From NCBI RefSeq assembly GCF_003958625.1, contig NZ_RSEL01000020.1, positions 1 to 64,000 of the forward strand: 64,000 bases of DNA, written 5' to 3'. Numbering within the stretch: the stretch's first letter is position 1; every line of letters begins with the position of its first letter. Below are positions 33,928 to 42,017 of this stretch, piece after piece. The position numbers were made by a program, and so were the translations under genes. Under the pieces are notes generated by a model that ran no database searches, was not told the DNA's origin, and saw nothing but the letters and a program-made list of their open reading frames with translations. This DNA comes from Tsuneonella rigui (lineage in GTDB: Bacteria > Pseudomonadota > Alphaproteobacteria > Sphingomonadales > Sphingomonadaceae).

Positions 33928-36900
33928 TCAGAGCTTGAGGCCGACCTGCACGTAGTAGCGGCGGCCGATCACGTCGAACAGCGACGGATCGGTGCCCGAC
34001 TGCACGTTCGGGGCGTAGAGCTCCGGCTTGCGGTTGAGCAGGTTGTTGACGCCGACGCGGAAGGTGAACTTGTCCGCCACGGTCGCCTGGATCGCCGTGT
34101 CGACATAGGCCGCGACGTCCGTGCCCTCGAAGGTCTCACCGACGAACTGGACCGAAGCCCGGTTCTTCATGCCGTCGATGACGCGCACGCGGGTATCCCA
34201 CGCGAGGTTTTCGTCGAAGTGCAGGATGGTGTTGAACGTCGCCTTCCAGCGCGGGAAGCTCGTCCCGAGGTTGGCGCCGAAGTACGACACGGTGTCGGCG
34301 TAGTCGATCACGATGCCGGGCAGTTCCTCGACCTTATAGTCGAAGATGTAGTTCGCCATCAGGTTGAACTGCAGTGCCGACTCCGGACCGATGAACTCGG
34401 TCGGCAGGTTGTAGCCGAGCTGAAGGTCGAGACCCGAGGTCTTGATGGTGCCCTGGTTGATCTGCTGGAAGTAGTTGGCGCCGTTACCGCCAAGCGCAAC
34501 CGGCAGGTAGACATAGCTGATGTCCGGGGTACGCGAGTAGATGCTGCTCCCGCCGTCCGAGCAGTACTTGCTGCCGAAGTCCAGGTTGTCGTTGACACCC
34601 AGGTAGCCGTAGCAAGCGGCGATCAGGATGTTCGGATCGGGCGCGAGGATCGCGTCGCTGATGCGGATGTTGTAGTAATCCAGCGAGCCGGTGAAGCCCC
34701 ACTGCTGGAACACCGCACCGACCGTGAAGGTGTCGGCCGATTCCGGTTGCAGGTTCGGGTTGCCGGTGATGCCGAGGTAGACCTGGCTGCCCGGGGTCTG
34801 CGAGTAGGTGCCGATCGCGCCTGCATCGATACCGGTCGCCACGCAGAGTGCGTCGGCCTTTGCGCCGCCACTCGTGCGGAAGTTCGTCCCCTTCGAGCAA
34901 GGATCGAAGTACTGCGGGAAGGAACCGCCGCCCGAGAACAGCTCACCGAAGTTCGGCGCACGCACCGAGTGCTGGTAGCTGCCGCGCAGCCGGAAGTTGT
35001 CGAACGGCTCGACGCTGAGCGTCGCGCCGTAGGCCCACGAGCCGTTGCTCTTACCATCGATACCGTTCTCGATATCGTTGAAGTCGCTGGTCGAGTGACG
35101 TGCCTGCAGGGTCAGTTCGGCCGAGTTGACGAAACCGTCCTTGATGAGCGGGATCGAGAGCTCGCCGAAGTAGTCCATGAAGGTGTTGGTGCCGTTGTCA
35201 TCGGTACCCGTGTTGAAACCGGCGATCGGGCCGTTCAGCGTACCGGCGTCATACTGGTAGGTGAACTTGCGATGCTCGGCGCCGAGCACGACCGAGACCG
35301 GACCGGCCGGCATTTCAAACACGTTGCCCGTGATGTAGCCCTGGAAGATCTCCTGGGTGAACTCGGTAGTCGTGAACGCCGGCTCCGACACGAAGTCGAT
35401 GCAATCCTGCGACAGCGGCTGCACACCGAACGGGTTGAAGCCGCCGGCGCACTGCGAGGCGCCCCCGTCCGCCGCTTCGAGCAGGCCCTGCACCTTCTGC
35501 ACGTTGACGTTGCCGCCAAGGCTGTCGGTGATCGTGGTCTTGCCCTTCGAAGCGTAGGCTTCGTAGTTCCAGCCCGGAGCGAACTCGCCGCGCACGCCGA
35601 GCAGGCCCTGGACCACCTCGTTGGTCAGGGTTTCCTGGCGCAAGCCAGTGTCGAGGAAGCGCTTGGAAACCTGGAAGGCTTCGTTGGCGCCCGATCCGAC
35701 GAATGTCGCGCTGTCTCCGGTACGCGAGTTGAGCAATGCGCGCAGATCAGCCGAAATGAAGGGGTTGGTCACGGGAACAACGAACGCCGATGCACGCCCA
35801 CCCGGCTCGATCAGGTTCGAGGTGGCGTCACGCGGCGACAGCGCAGTCCGGCGCACGGTGGTGCTGACCGGGGTCGGTGCAAGCGCGGTGGCAGACGAGT
35901 ACTTGGTCCAGCCACCTTGAGCGAAGAACTCAAGCGCGTCGCTGACCTTGTAATTGGCGACGCCGAACACCGAATCGCGCTGGTACGGCAGCACCAGCAA
36001 GTTGATGATGTCGAAGTTGTAGGAATAGAAGTCCGGCAGGAAGTTGAGGTTCGGATTGACGCCCGCCGTCGGCTTCAGGTTGGTCACGTCCTCCGGATCG
36101 TTGAATACGCCGGTGCCGAACAGTGTGCCATCGATGTTGAAGCCGATGTTGGAAAGTCCCTGGCTGGGAGCGCCCGCCGCACTCACACCGTACTGGGCGA
36201 AGACTGCATTGATCGCCGCCTGCGTGATCGGGTTGTCGACATTCTCCACGAACCGCCCGGTGGGGAAGGTGCGGGTGGTCGAGGTCGCCTGGGCCGAGAA
36301 CGGCCGCTGCGACTTGATCAGGCCCTGACGTTCCGAGTGCTCGGCGGCGATCGCGATGTTGCCGCGGTCGTCGGCGAAGTTGCCGCCGATCACGCCGCTG
36401 ACCGCCCACTCACGGGCGTCGGCCGCCGCGGTGTTGGCATAGGTCCCGCGCAGGTCGATGCCTTCGAAATCGTGCTTCATGCGGATGTTGACGACACCCG
36501 CGATGGCGTCGGCACCGTAAGTCGCGCCGGCGCCGCCGGTGACGACTTCGATCCGCTCGATCAGGCCCTGCGGAATGGTGTTGAGGTCGACCGTCTGGTC
36601 GGACGCCGACACCATCGGGCGGCGGCCGTCGATCAGCACGAGGTTGCGGTTCGAGCCGAGGCCGCGAAGGTCGACGTTCGACTGGCCACCGTTGCTCGGG
36701 TTGTTCGAGGTGGTGGTGCCGGCCGGGTTGACCTGCGGCAGCGTGTTGAGGAACGTGTCGAGCGTCACGTCGGCGTTCTTGACCGTCTCTTCGCCGGTCA
36801 CGACCGCGATCGGGCTGTTCGCCTCGAGGTTCGGACGGATGATACGCGAACCGGTGACGACGATCGGCGCGCCGGTGTCTTCGACCGGGGTGGTTTCACC

Positions 36901-37002
36901 GGTCGGATCGCTCGCCTCCTGCGCGAACGCAGTCTGCGAAGCCAGGGCTGCGCCGATGACCGCAGTCGCCGAGCCAGCCTTGAGAATCTGTTGGAATTTC
37001 AC
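33928..37002 (-). CDS. TonB-dependent receptor 3
   Basis: A 1024-residue outer-membrane receptor. The start is the GTG at 37002, with AAGGGA upstream, because it gives a proper signal peptide (VKFQQILKAGSATAVIGAAL... AFA-QE); the frame is open further upstream without signal character. The plug begins 'APIVVTGSRIIRPNLEANS' after an acidic linker, then 'NLVLIDGRRPMVSASDQ' and 'GATYGADAIAGVVNIRM'. The barrel shows 'LRGSYQHSVRAPNFGELFSG', a typical RAPN motif, and ends YYVQVGLKL. Similarity of layout to receptors 1 and 2 is clear, but its plug is less similar to them than they are to each other. The substrate is unknown. It is divergent from the thiolase gene and followed by a strong terminator. 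Confidence 0.92.
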   Translation of the reverse strand: MKFQQILKAGSATAVIGAALASQTAFAQEASDPTGETTPVEDTGAPIVVTGSRIIRPNLEANSPIAVVTGEETVKNADVTLDTFLNTLPQVNPAGTTTSNNPSNGGQSNVDLRGLGSNRNLVLIDGRRPMVSASDQTVDLNTIPQGLIERIEVVTGGAGATYGADAIAGVVNIRMKHDFEGIDLRGTYANTAAADAREWAVSGVIGGNFADDRGNIAIAAEHSERQGLIKSQRPFSAQATSTTRTFPTGRFVENVDNPITQAAINAVFAQYGVSAAGAPSQGLSNIGFNIDGTLFGTGVFNDPEDVTNLKPTAGVNPNLNFLPDFYSYNFDIINLLVLPYQRDSVFGVANYKVSDALEFFAQGGWTKYSSATALAPTPVSTTVRRTALSPRDATSNLIEPGGRASAFVVPVTNPFISADLRALLNSRTGDSATFVGSGANEAFQVSKRFLDTGLRQETLTNEVVQGLLGVRGEFAPGWNYEAYASKGKTTITDSLGGNVNVQKVQGLLEAADGGASQCAGGFNPFGVQPLSQDCIDFVSEPAFTTTEFTQEIFQGYITGNVFEMPAGPVSVVLGAEHRKFTYQYDAGTLNGPIAGFNTGTDDNGTNTFMDYFGELSIPLIKDGFVNSAELTLQARHSTSDFNDIENGIDGKSNGSWAYGATLSVEPFDNFRLRGSYQHSVRAPNFGELFSGGGSFPQYFDPCSKGTNFRTSGGAKADALCVATGIDAGAIGTYSQTPGSQVYLGITGNPNLQPESADTFTVGAVFQQWGFTGSLDYYNIRISDAILAPDPNILIAACYGYLGVNDNLDFGSKYCSDGGSSIYSRTPDISYVYLPVALGGNGANYFQQINQGTIKTSGLDLQLGYNLPTEFIGPESALQFNLMANYIFDYKVEELPGIVIDYADTVSYFGANLGTSFPRWKATFNTILHFDENLAWDTRVRVIDGMKNRASVQFVGETFEGTDVAAYVDTAIQATVADKFTFRVGVNNLLNRKPELYAPNVQSGTDPSLFDVIGRRYYVQVGLKL

Positions 37003-37433
37003 GTCGAATGTCCCTTTCGAACAGCGGTATCGTCCGCCTTTAAGAGCCCGCAACCGGAGCATTCGCAACGCCTGCGCACGCCGCGAAAATCTGGTTGTGG
37101 ATGGTCCCGCCTTGCCGAAAGTTAGGGTCCATTGGCAAAGCGTTTCTGCGGGGCGCAGGCAAATGGCCAACGGCTGTTGCCCCGCGACCACAGATTGCCA
37201 TTCATGCGCAAGAGTGTTTCGTTTGCGCCGCGCCTAACGAAAGGTACTTTCCCTCCGTCGGAACAAATATTGTTGGTTTCGCGGGAGCTTTCCCTTGCGA
37301 TTCAATGATCGGATGTAACGGCATACAACTGGCGTCCGCAAACGGCTCGGCGGTGCTGCGCGGACCGCGCTTGACCGGGCTCAACCTGCCGTTTACGCGA
37401 ACGTCAAGTGAGTTGCAGGAAGGGACCTATCGC
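37003..37433. other. 431-bp divergent intergenic region between receptor 3 and thiolase
   Basis: No gene is supported. The plus-strand frame into the thiolase is open from 37095 but has no family resemblance before the GTG at 37434. A TTGACC hexamer at 37371-37376 with a weak TTTACG 15 bases later could be the thiolase promoter. Near 37263 there is a short A/T-rich imperfect palindrome (AACAAATATTGTT) in otherwise GC-rich DNA, a possible protein-binding site. The receptor 3 promoter must also lie here. Confidence 0.45.
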
Positions 37434-38606
37434 GTGAGCACCGCCTATATCGTCGATGCCGTTCGAACCGCCGGCGGCCGCCGCGGCGGGAAGCTTGCCG
37501 GGGTTCATCCGGTCGACCTCGCCGCCGCATCGCTCGATGCGCTGGTCTCGCGCACCGGCATCGATCCGGCGCGCGTCGACGACGTGGTCATGGGCTGCGT
37601 CACCCAGGCCGGTGAACAGTCGATGCAGGTCGGCCGCATGGCGGTTCTCGCATCGCAGACGCTGCCGCAATCGACCCCGGCGGTGACGATCGACCGGCAG
37701 TGCGGCTCTTCGCAGCAGGCGATCCAATTCGCCGCGCAGGCGGTGATGAGCGGCACGCAGGACGCGGTAATCGCTGCGGGGGTCGAGAGCATGAGCAGGG
37801 TGCCGATGGGCACCAACCTGACCTTCCACCTGAAAGAGGGGCTGGGTCACTATAAGTCGCCAGGGTTGGAAGCGAAGTACCCCGGCATCATGTGGTCGCA
37901 GTTCGAGGGCGCCGAGATGCTGTGCGACAAGCACGGTTTCACCAAAGAAGACCTCGACCGGTTCGGCTACGAGAGCCAGCGGAAGGCGATCGCGGCGACC
38001 GAAAGCGGCGCGTTCGAGCGCGAGATCGTGCCGATCACCATCCAGACTCCCGAGGGCGAGGCGCAGCACACGGTCGACGAGGGCATCCGCTTCGACGCGA
38101 CGCCCGAGAGCATCGCCGGGGTGAAGCTGCTGAAGGAAGGCGGCCGGCTGACCGCTGCCACCTCCAGCCAGATTTGCGATGGATCGAGCGCCGCGCTGAT
38201 CGTGTCCGAAACTGCGCTCAAGGAGCTCGGCCTGACGCCGCGCGCGCGCATCCACACGCTGACGGTGACCGCGGGCGACCCGGTGATCATGCTCGAAGAA
38301 CCGTTGTTCGCGACCGACAAGGCGCTCGCCCGCGCCGGCCTCAAGATCGACGATATCGACCTTTACGAGGTCAACGAGGCGTTCGCCTCGGTGCCGCTCG
38401 CCTGGCTCAAGCACACCGGTGCCGATCCGAGCCGGCTCAACGTCAACGGCGGCGCGATTGCGCTCGGTCACCCGCTCGGCGCCAGCGGCACCAAGCTGAT
38501 GGCGACCCTGCTCAACGCGCTCCAGGCGCGCGGCAAGAAGTACGGCCTGCAGACGATGTGCGAAGGCGGCGGCGTCGCCAACGTGACCATTATCGAAGCG
38601 GTCTGA
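37434..38606 (+). CDS. acetyl-CoA acetyltransferase (thiolase)
   Basis: A 390-residue thiolase, the normal length of the family. Acyl-acceptor Cys90 lies in 'DRQCGSSQQAIQ', the His of the active site in 'NVNGGAIALGHPLGASG', and the second Cys in 'MCEGGGVANV'. It either condenses two acyl-CoAs or cleaves 3-ketoacyl-CoA, in the cytosol. Start GTG at 37434 gives the family N-terminus (VSTAYIVDAVRTAGG) with a GGAAGGGA ribosome-binding site. The next gene, a type II 3-hydroxyacyl-CoA dehydrogenase, starts 25 bases after its stop, so the two enzymes of consecutive beta-oxidation steps form an operon ended by the terminator at 39475. Confidence 0.93.
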   Translation: MSTAYIVDAVRTAGGRRGGKLAGVHPVDLAAASLDALVSRTGIDPARVDDVVMGCVTQAGEQSMQVGRMAVLASQTLPQSTPAVTIDRQCGSSQQAIQFAAQAVMSGTQDAVIAAGVESMSRVPMGTNLTFHLKEGLGHYKSPGLEAKYPGIMWSQFEGAEMLCDKHGFTKEDLDRFGYESQRKAIAATESGAFEREIVPITIQTPEGEAQHTVDEGIRFDATPESIAGVKLLKEGGRLTAATSSQICDGSSAALIVSETALKELGLTPRARIHTLTVTAGDPVIMLEEPLFATDKALARAGLKIDDIDLYEVNEAFASVPLAWLKHTGADPSRLNVNGGAIALGHPLGASGTKLMATLLNALQARGKKYGLQTMCEGGGVANVTIIEAV

Positions 38607-38631
38607 TCCATTCCAATCGGGAGAGAGTTTG

Positions 38632-39414
38632 ATGAAAGTCGATAGCAACACCGCCGCGGTCGTGACCGGCGGCGCCTCGGGCCTCGGGGCCGCCACTGCC
38701 CGCGCGCTGGCCGCGAAGGGCGCCAAGGTGGCGATCTTCGACCTGCAAGCGGAAAAGGGCGAAGCGGTCGCCAAGGAAATCGGCGGCGTGTTCTGTGAGG
38801 TCAACGTGACCGACGACGCCTCGGTCGACGCCGGTTTCGCCAAGGCGCGCGCGGCGCACGGGCAGGAGCGCATCCTGGTCAACTGCGCAGGCACCGGCAA
38901 CGCAATCAAGACCGCCAGCCGCTCGAAGGAAGACGGGTCGATCAAGCACTTCCCGCTCGATGCTTTCAACTGGATCATCCAGATCAACCTCGTCGGCACC
39001 TTCCGCTGCATCGCCAAGTCGGCGGCCGGCATGCTGACGCTTGAGCCGGGCGAGGACGGCGAGCGCGGCGCGATCGTCAACACCGCGAGCGTGGCGGCCG
39101 AGGATGGCCAGATGGGCCAGGCGGCCTATTCGGCGTCCAAGGGCGGGGTGGTCGGCATGACCCTTCCCATCGCGCGTGACCTGATGAGCGAAGGCATCCG
39201 GGTGAACACCATTCTTCCGGGCATCTTCAACACCCCGTTGATGAACGCCGCGCCGCAGCAGGTGAAGGATGCGCTCGCCGCGTCGGTCCCGTTTCCGAAG
39301 CGCCTCGGCAACGCCGAAGAGTACGCCATGCTCGCGATGACCATGATCGAGTGCGGCTACTTCAACGGTGAGGACGTGCGCCTCGACGGCGCGATCCGCA
39401 TGGCGCCGCGCTAA
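38632..39414 (+). CDS. SDR-type 3-hydroxyacyl-CoA dehydrogenase (HSD17B10-like)
   Basis: A 260-residue short-chain dehydrogenase. The NAD-binding motif is TGGASGLG near residue 13, the NAG equivalent is 'VNCAGTGNA', and the catalytic pair is YSASK. The segments 'NTASVAAEDGQMGQ' and 'GVVGMTLPIARDL' match type II 3-hydroxyacyl-CoA dehydrogenases, so oxidation of a 3-hydroxyacyl-CoA is more likely than a generic alcohol dehydrogenase role. ATG at 38632 has GGGAGAGAG upstream. It forms an operon with the thiolase. Confidence 0.9.
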   Translation: MKVDSNTAAVVTGGASGLGAATARALAAKGAKVAIFDLQAEKGEAVAKEIGGVFCEVNVTDDASVDAGFAKARAAHGQERILVNCAGTGNAIKTASRSKEDGSIKHFPLDAFNWIIQINLVGTFRCIAKSAAGMLTLEPGEDGERGAIVNTASVAAEDGQMGQAAYSASKGGVVGMTLPIARDLMSEGIRVNTILPGIFNTPLMNAAPQQVKDALAASVPFPKRLGNAEEYAMLAMTMIECGYFNGEDVRLDGAIRMAPR

Positions 39415-39474
39415 GGCGATGCGCTTTCCTACACGCCCGCCGGTCGATTAGACCCCACGGCGATGATGTTTCCC

Positions 39475-39523
39475 GGCGCCCTTCTTCCCGCTTTTTATGG
39501 CGGGTCGAAGGGCGCCGGTTTTT
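39475..39523 (+). terminator. rho-independent terminator after the thiolase-dehydrogenase operon
   Basis: GGCGCCCTTC and GAAGGGCGCC form a 10-bp stem enclosing a second small stem (CCCGC...GCGGG); GG and five T follow. It ends the operon about 60 bases after the dehydrogenase stop. Confidence 0.9.
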
Positions 39524-39525
39524 CT

Positions 39526-39554
39526 TGTCCAGGACAGTGTGACAAGTGTGACAA
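39526..39554 (+). promoter_or_regulatory. candidate operator upstream of the crotonase-marR operon
   Basis: An 11-base palindrome TGTCC-A-GGACA (39526-39536) is followed at once by two tandem copies of GTGTGACAA (39537-39554). The block ends 26 bases before the crotonase ATG, where a repressor would block transcription. The MarR-family protein encoded downstream is the obvious candidate ligand, which is inference. Confidence 0.4.
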
Positions 39555-39580
39555 GTCCAACATTTCGGAAGGATTGTGGC

Positions 39581-40453
39581 ATGAGCGGCTACACTCAGAT
39601 CACCTATGAGCGCCAAGGCCCGGCGGCGATCGTCACGCTCAACCGGCCCGAAAAGATGAACGCGTTCACCCGCACGATGATGGACGAGATCATCGCCGCG
39701 ACCGACGAGGCTGATGCCGACGACACGGTGCGCGCGGTGGTGTTCACCGGCAGCGGCGAGAGGGCGTTCTGCGCCGGCGCCGACCTGACGCCAGAGGGCG
39801 GCGGCCAGGTGTTCTCCGATCCAAACCCGGTCGAGGACCTGTCCGACGAGCGCGTGCGTGATGGCGGCGGCCGCCTGACGCTGCGTCTGTTCGATAGCAA
39901 GAAGCCGCTGATCTCTGCCTGCAACGGGGTCGCGGTCGGGGTCGGCATCACCATGCAGCTCCCGATGGACATCCGCCTTGCTTCCGACAACGCGCGCTAC
40001 GGCTTCGTGTTCGCGCGCCGCGGCATCGTGCCCGAGGCCGCTTCGAGCTGGTTCCTGCCGCGCATCGTCGGCGTGCCGACGGCGCTGGAATGGTGCATGA
40101 CCGGGCGGCTGTTCGATGCCGCCGAGGCGCTCGATAAGGGCCTCGTGCGCTCGGTCCACCCGCAAGGCGAACTGATGGACGCGGCGCTCGCCAAGGTTGC
40201 CGAGATCGCCGACAACACCTCCGCAGTGTCGGTGGCGATGACCCGCGCGATGCTGTGGCGCCTGTCCGCCACCGAGCACCCGATGATGGCGCATCGGATC
40301 GACAGCCGCGCGATCTACCGCCTCAGCCGCAGCGCCGACGCGCGCGAAGGCATCCAGAGCTTCCTCGAGAAACGCAACCCGGCCTATCCGGATACCGTCA
40401 GCGGTGACATGCCCGATTTCTATCCGTGGTGGGAGCAGCCCGGTTACGAGTGA
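39581..40453 (+). CDS. enoyl-CoA hydratase/isomerase (crotonase) family protein
   Basis: A 290-residue crotonase-fold enzyme. The N-terminus 'YERQGPAAIVTLNRPEKMNAF' is standard, the first oxyanion segment is 'AFCAGADL', and 'RRGIVPEAASSWFLPRIVG' carries one conserved Glu. The usual first catalytic Glu (GGG-CE) is replaced in 'GVAVGVGITMQL', so it may act as an isomerase or on an unusual acyl-CoA instead of as a standard hydratase. A 30-residue tail (NPAYPDTVSGDMPDFYPWW) is typical of this subgroup. ATG at 39581 with GGAAGG upstream. The MarR regulator gene follows within 45 bases. Confidence 0.87.
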   Translation: MSGYTQITYERQGPAAIVTLNRPEKMNAFTRTMMDEIIAATDEADADDTVRAVVFTGSGERAFCAGADLTPEGGGQVFSDPNPVEDLSDERVRDGGGRLTLRLFDSKKPLISACNGVAVGVGITMQLPMDIRLASDNARYGFVFARRGIVPEAASSWFLPRIVGVPTALEWCMTGRLFDAAEALDKGLVRSVHPQGELMDAALAKVAEIADNTSAVSVAMTRAMLWRLSATEHPMMAHRIDSRAIYRLSRSADAREGIQSFLEKRNPAYPDTVSGDMPDFYPWWEQPGYE

Positions 40454-40495
40454 CGCGCTTGCCTTGGCCGGCGCATGCTCCATAACCGATTACAG

Positions 40496-40975
40496 ATGAA
40501 ACAGCCTTCCTCGCCCGCGCGCCTTTCCGAGTTCCTGCCCTACCTGCTGTCGGTGACCTCGAACGCGGTCAGCAGCCGGGTCGCCGATGCGTACCGCGCG
40601 CGGTTCGGGCTGCGCATTCCCGAATGGCGGGTGATGGCGGTGCTCGGCGATTCAGGCGCGCTGACCCAGCGCGAGCTCACCAGCGCGACCTTGATGGACA
40701 AGGTGGCGGTCAACCGCGCGTGCAAGGCGCTGGAGGACCGCGGGCTCGCCGCGCGCCAGGCGAACGAGCGCGACGGGCGCTCGCACCATCTTGAGCTGAC
40801 CGGCGAGGGCAGGGCGATGCACGCGCGGATCATGCCGCTCGCCTTGGAGATGGAAGCGCGGCTGTTCGATACGTTCTCGGACGAGGACCGCGAGGCGTTC
40901 GGCCAGCTCCTCGCCCGGTTGCGCGCCGCGGCCAGCGCGCTCAGGGCCGATGGCGACGAGGGCGGGGCCGACTAG
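40496..40975 (+). CDS. MarR family transcriptional regulator
   Basis: A 159-residue winged-helix regulator. The DNA-binding part runs from 'IPEWRVMAVLGDSGALTQREL' through the recognition helix region 'MDKVAVNRACKALEDRGL' to the wing 'RQANERDGRSHHLELT'. MarR proteins bind as dimers to palindromes and respond to small molecules, often aromatic or acyl compounds. It lies directly behind a crotonase gene whose upstream DNA carries tandem repeats, so control of its own operon is likely. The start is uncertain: ATG at 40496 (MKQPSSPARL) is preferred, with an in-frame ATG at 40475; neither has a good ribosome-binding site. It converges on tadC. Confidence 0.88.
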   Translation: MKQPSSPARLSEFLPYLLSVTSNAVSSRVADAYRARFGLRIPEWRVMAVLGDSGALTQRELTSATLMDKVAVNRACKALEDRGLAARQANERDGRSHHLELTGEGRAMHARIMPLALEMEARLFDTFSDEDREAFGQLLARLRAAASALRADGDEGGAD

Positions 40976-40996
40976 CGACCCCGCCGCCCGATTTCG

Positions 40997-42004
40997 CTAC
41001 TGCCCCGGCTTGGCGGCGAAGGCGTCGCTGATCGAACAGGCCGCCGGGCCGAGAATGACGATGAACAGCGTCGGCAGGATGAACAGGATCAGCGGCACGG
41101 TCATGATCGCCGGCAGGCGCGCGGCCTTTTCCTCCGCGCGCATCATGCGCTCGTTGCGGAACTCGGCCGACAGCACGCGCAGCGCGCTCGCCAGCGGCGT
41201 ACCGTAGCGCTCGGTCTGGATCATGGTCGTGACCACGCCCTTCACCGCGTCGAGGTTGACCCGGTAGGCGAGGTTTTCGAACGCCATGCGCCGCTCGTTG
41301 AGGAACGACAGTTCGATCGCGGTCAGCGCGAACTCGTCGCCGAGCTCGGGATAGGCGCGGCCCAGTTCCTTGGCCACGCGGTTGAACGCGGCGTCGACGG
41401 TGAGACCGGCCTCGGCGCAGATGACCAGCAGGTCGAGCGCGTCAGGGAGGCCCTTGCGCACCGCGTCGGTCCGCTTGCCGGCCTTGTTCTTGAGGAAGAT
41501 CTCGGGCGCCTTGTAGCCCAGGCCCACCGCCGCGGCGAGCGCGAACAGCCGCTTCGAGCTGCCCCACTCGGGGAAGAAATTGAGCGCATAGATGAACAGG
41601 AATGCGAGGATGCCGAACACGATCGGCAGCACCGCGCGCGCGCCGATCACATAGACCGCCAGCTCCTTGTTACGGTACCCGGCCCAGGCGAGCTTCTGCT
41701 GGATGTCTTCCAGCTGGCTCTGCTGGAGCACCTTCATGTTCGCCAGCGTTTCCTTGACCTTGTCGGTCTGGTCGGTGCGGCGGACGAGGCTGGTGCGCTT
41801 GCGCGCGTTGGCCTTGATGATGCCAGCCTTGAGCTCGTCGCGGCGGGCGGCCAGTGCCTTCACGCGCTTGGCCATCGGGTCCTTGACGGTGACCGCGGCA
41901 TAGATGGCGAGGATCACCGCGAAGGCGGCGACGCCGGCCAGGAGCGTGCCGACGGCGAGGACGTCGAAGCCGAGGAGCTGGGGACCTGGTGAACTGCTGA
42001 TCAT
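40997..42004 (-). CDS. tadC: Tad pilus inner-membrane protein TadC
   Basis: A 335-residue type II secretion F-domain protein. An N-terminal membrane segment (about 12-35) is followed by a cytosolic linker rich in Lys/Arg, two membrane segments (about 120-160), the F domain with 'KGLPDALDLLVICAEAGLTVDAA', and a final membrane segment (LILFILPTLFIVIL). With TadB it forms the platform on which the Tad ATPase drives Flp pilin polymerisation. It is the last gene of the cluster, starting 13 bases after tadB. Confidence 0.88.
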   Translation of the reverse strand: MISSSPGPQLLGFDVLAVGTLLAGVAAFAVILAIYAAVTVKDPMAKRVKALAARRDELKAGIIKANARKRTSLVRRTDQTDKVKETLANMKVLQQSQLEDIQQKLAWAGYRNKELAVYVIGARAVLPIVFGILAFLFIYALNFFPEWGSSKRLFALAAAVGLGYKAPEIFLKNKAGKRTDAVRKGLPDALDLLVICAEAGLTVDAAFNRVAKELGRAYPELGDEFALTAIELSFLNERRMAFENLAYRVNLDAVKGVVTTMIQTERYGTPLASALRVLSAEFRNERMMRAEEKAARLPAIMTVPLILFILPTLFIVILGPAACSISDAFAAKPGQ

Positions 42005-42017
42005 GGCTGACTGACTC

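Noticed and set aside
37095-37433. N-terminal extension of the thiolase by 113 codons
   Set aside because: The family N-terminus begins exactly at the GTG at 37434; the upstream part has no thiolase resemblance and includes the promoter region.
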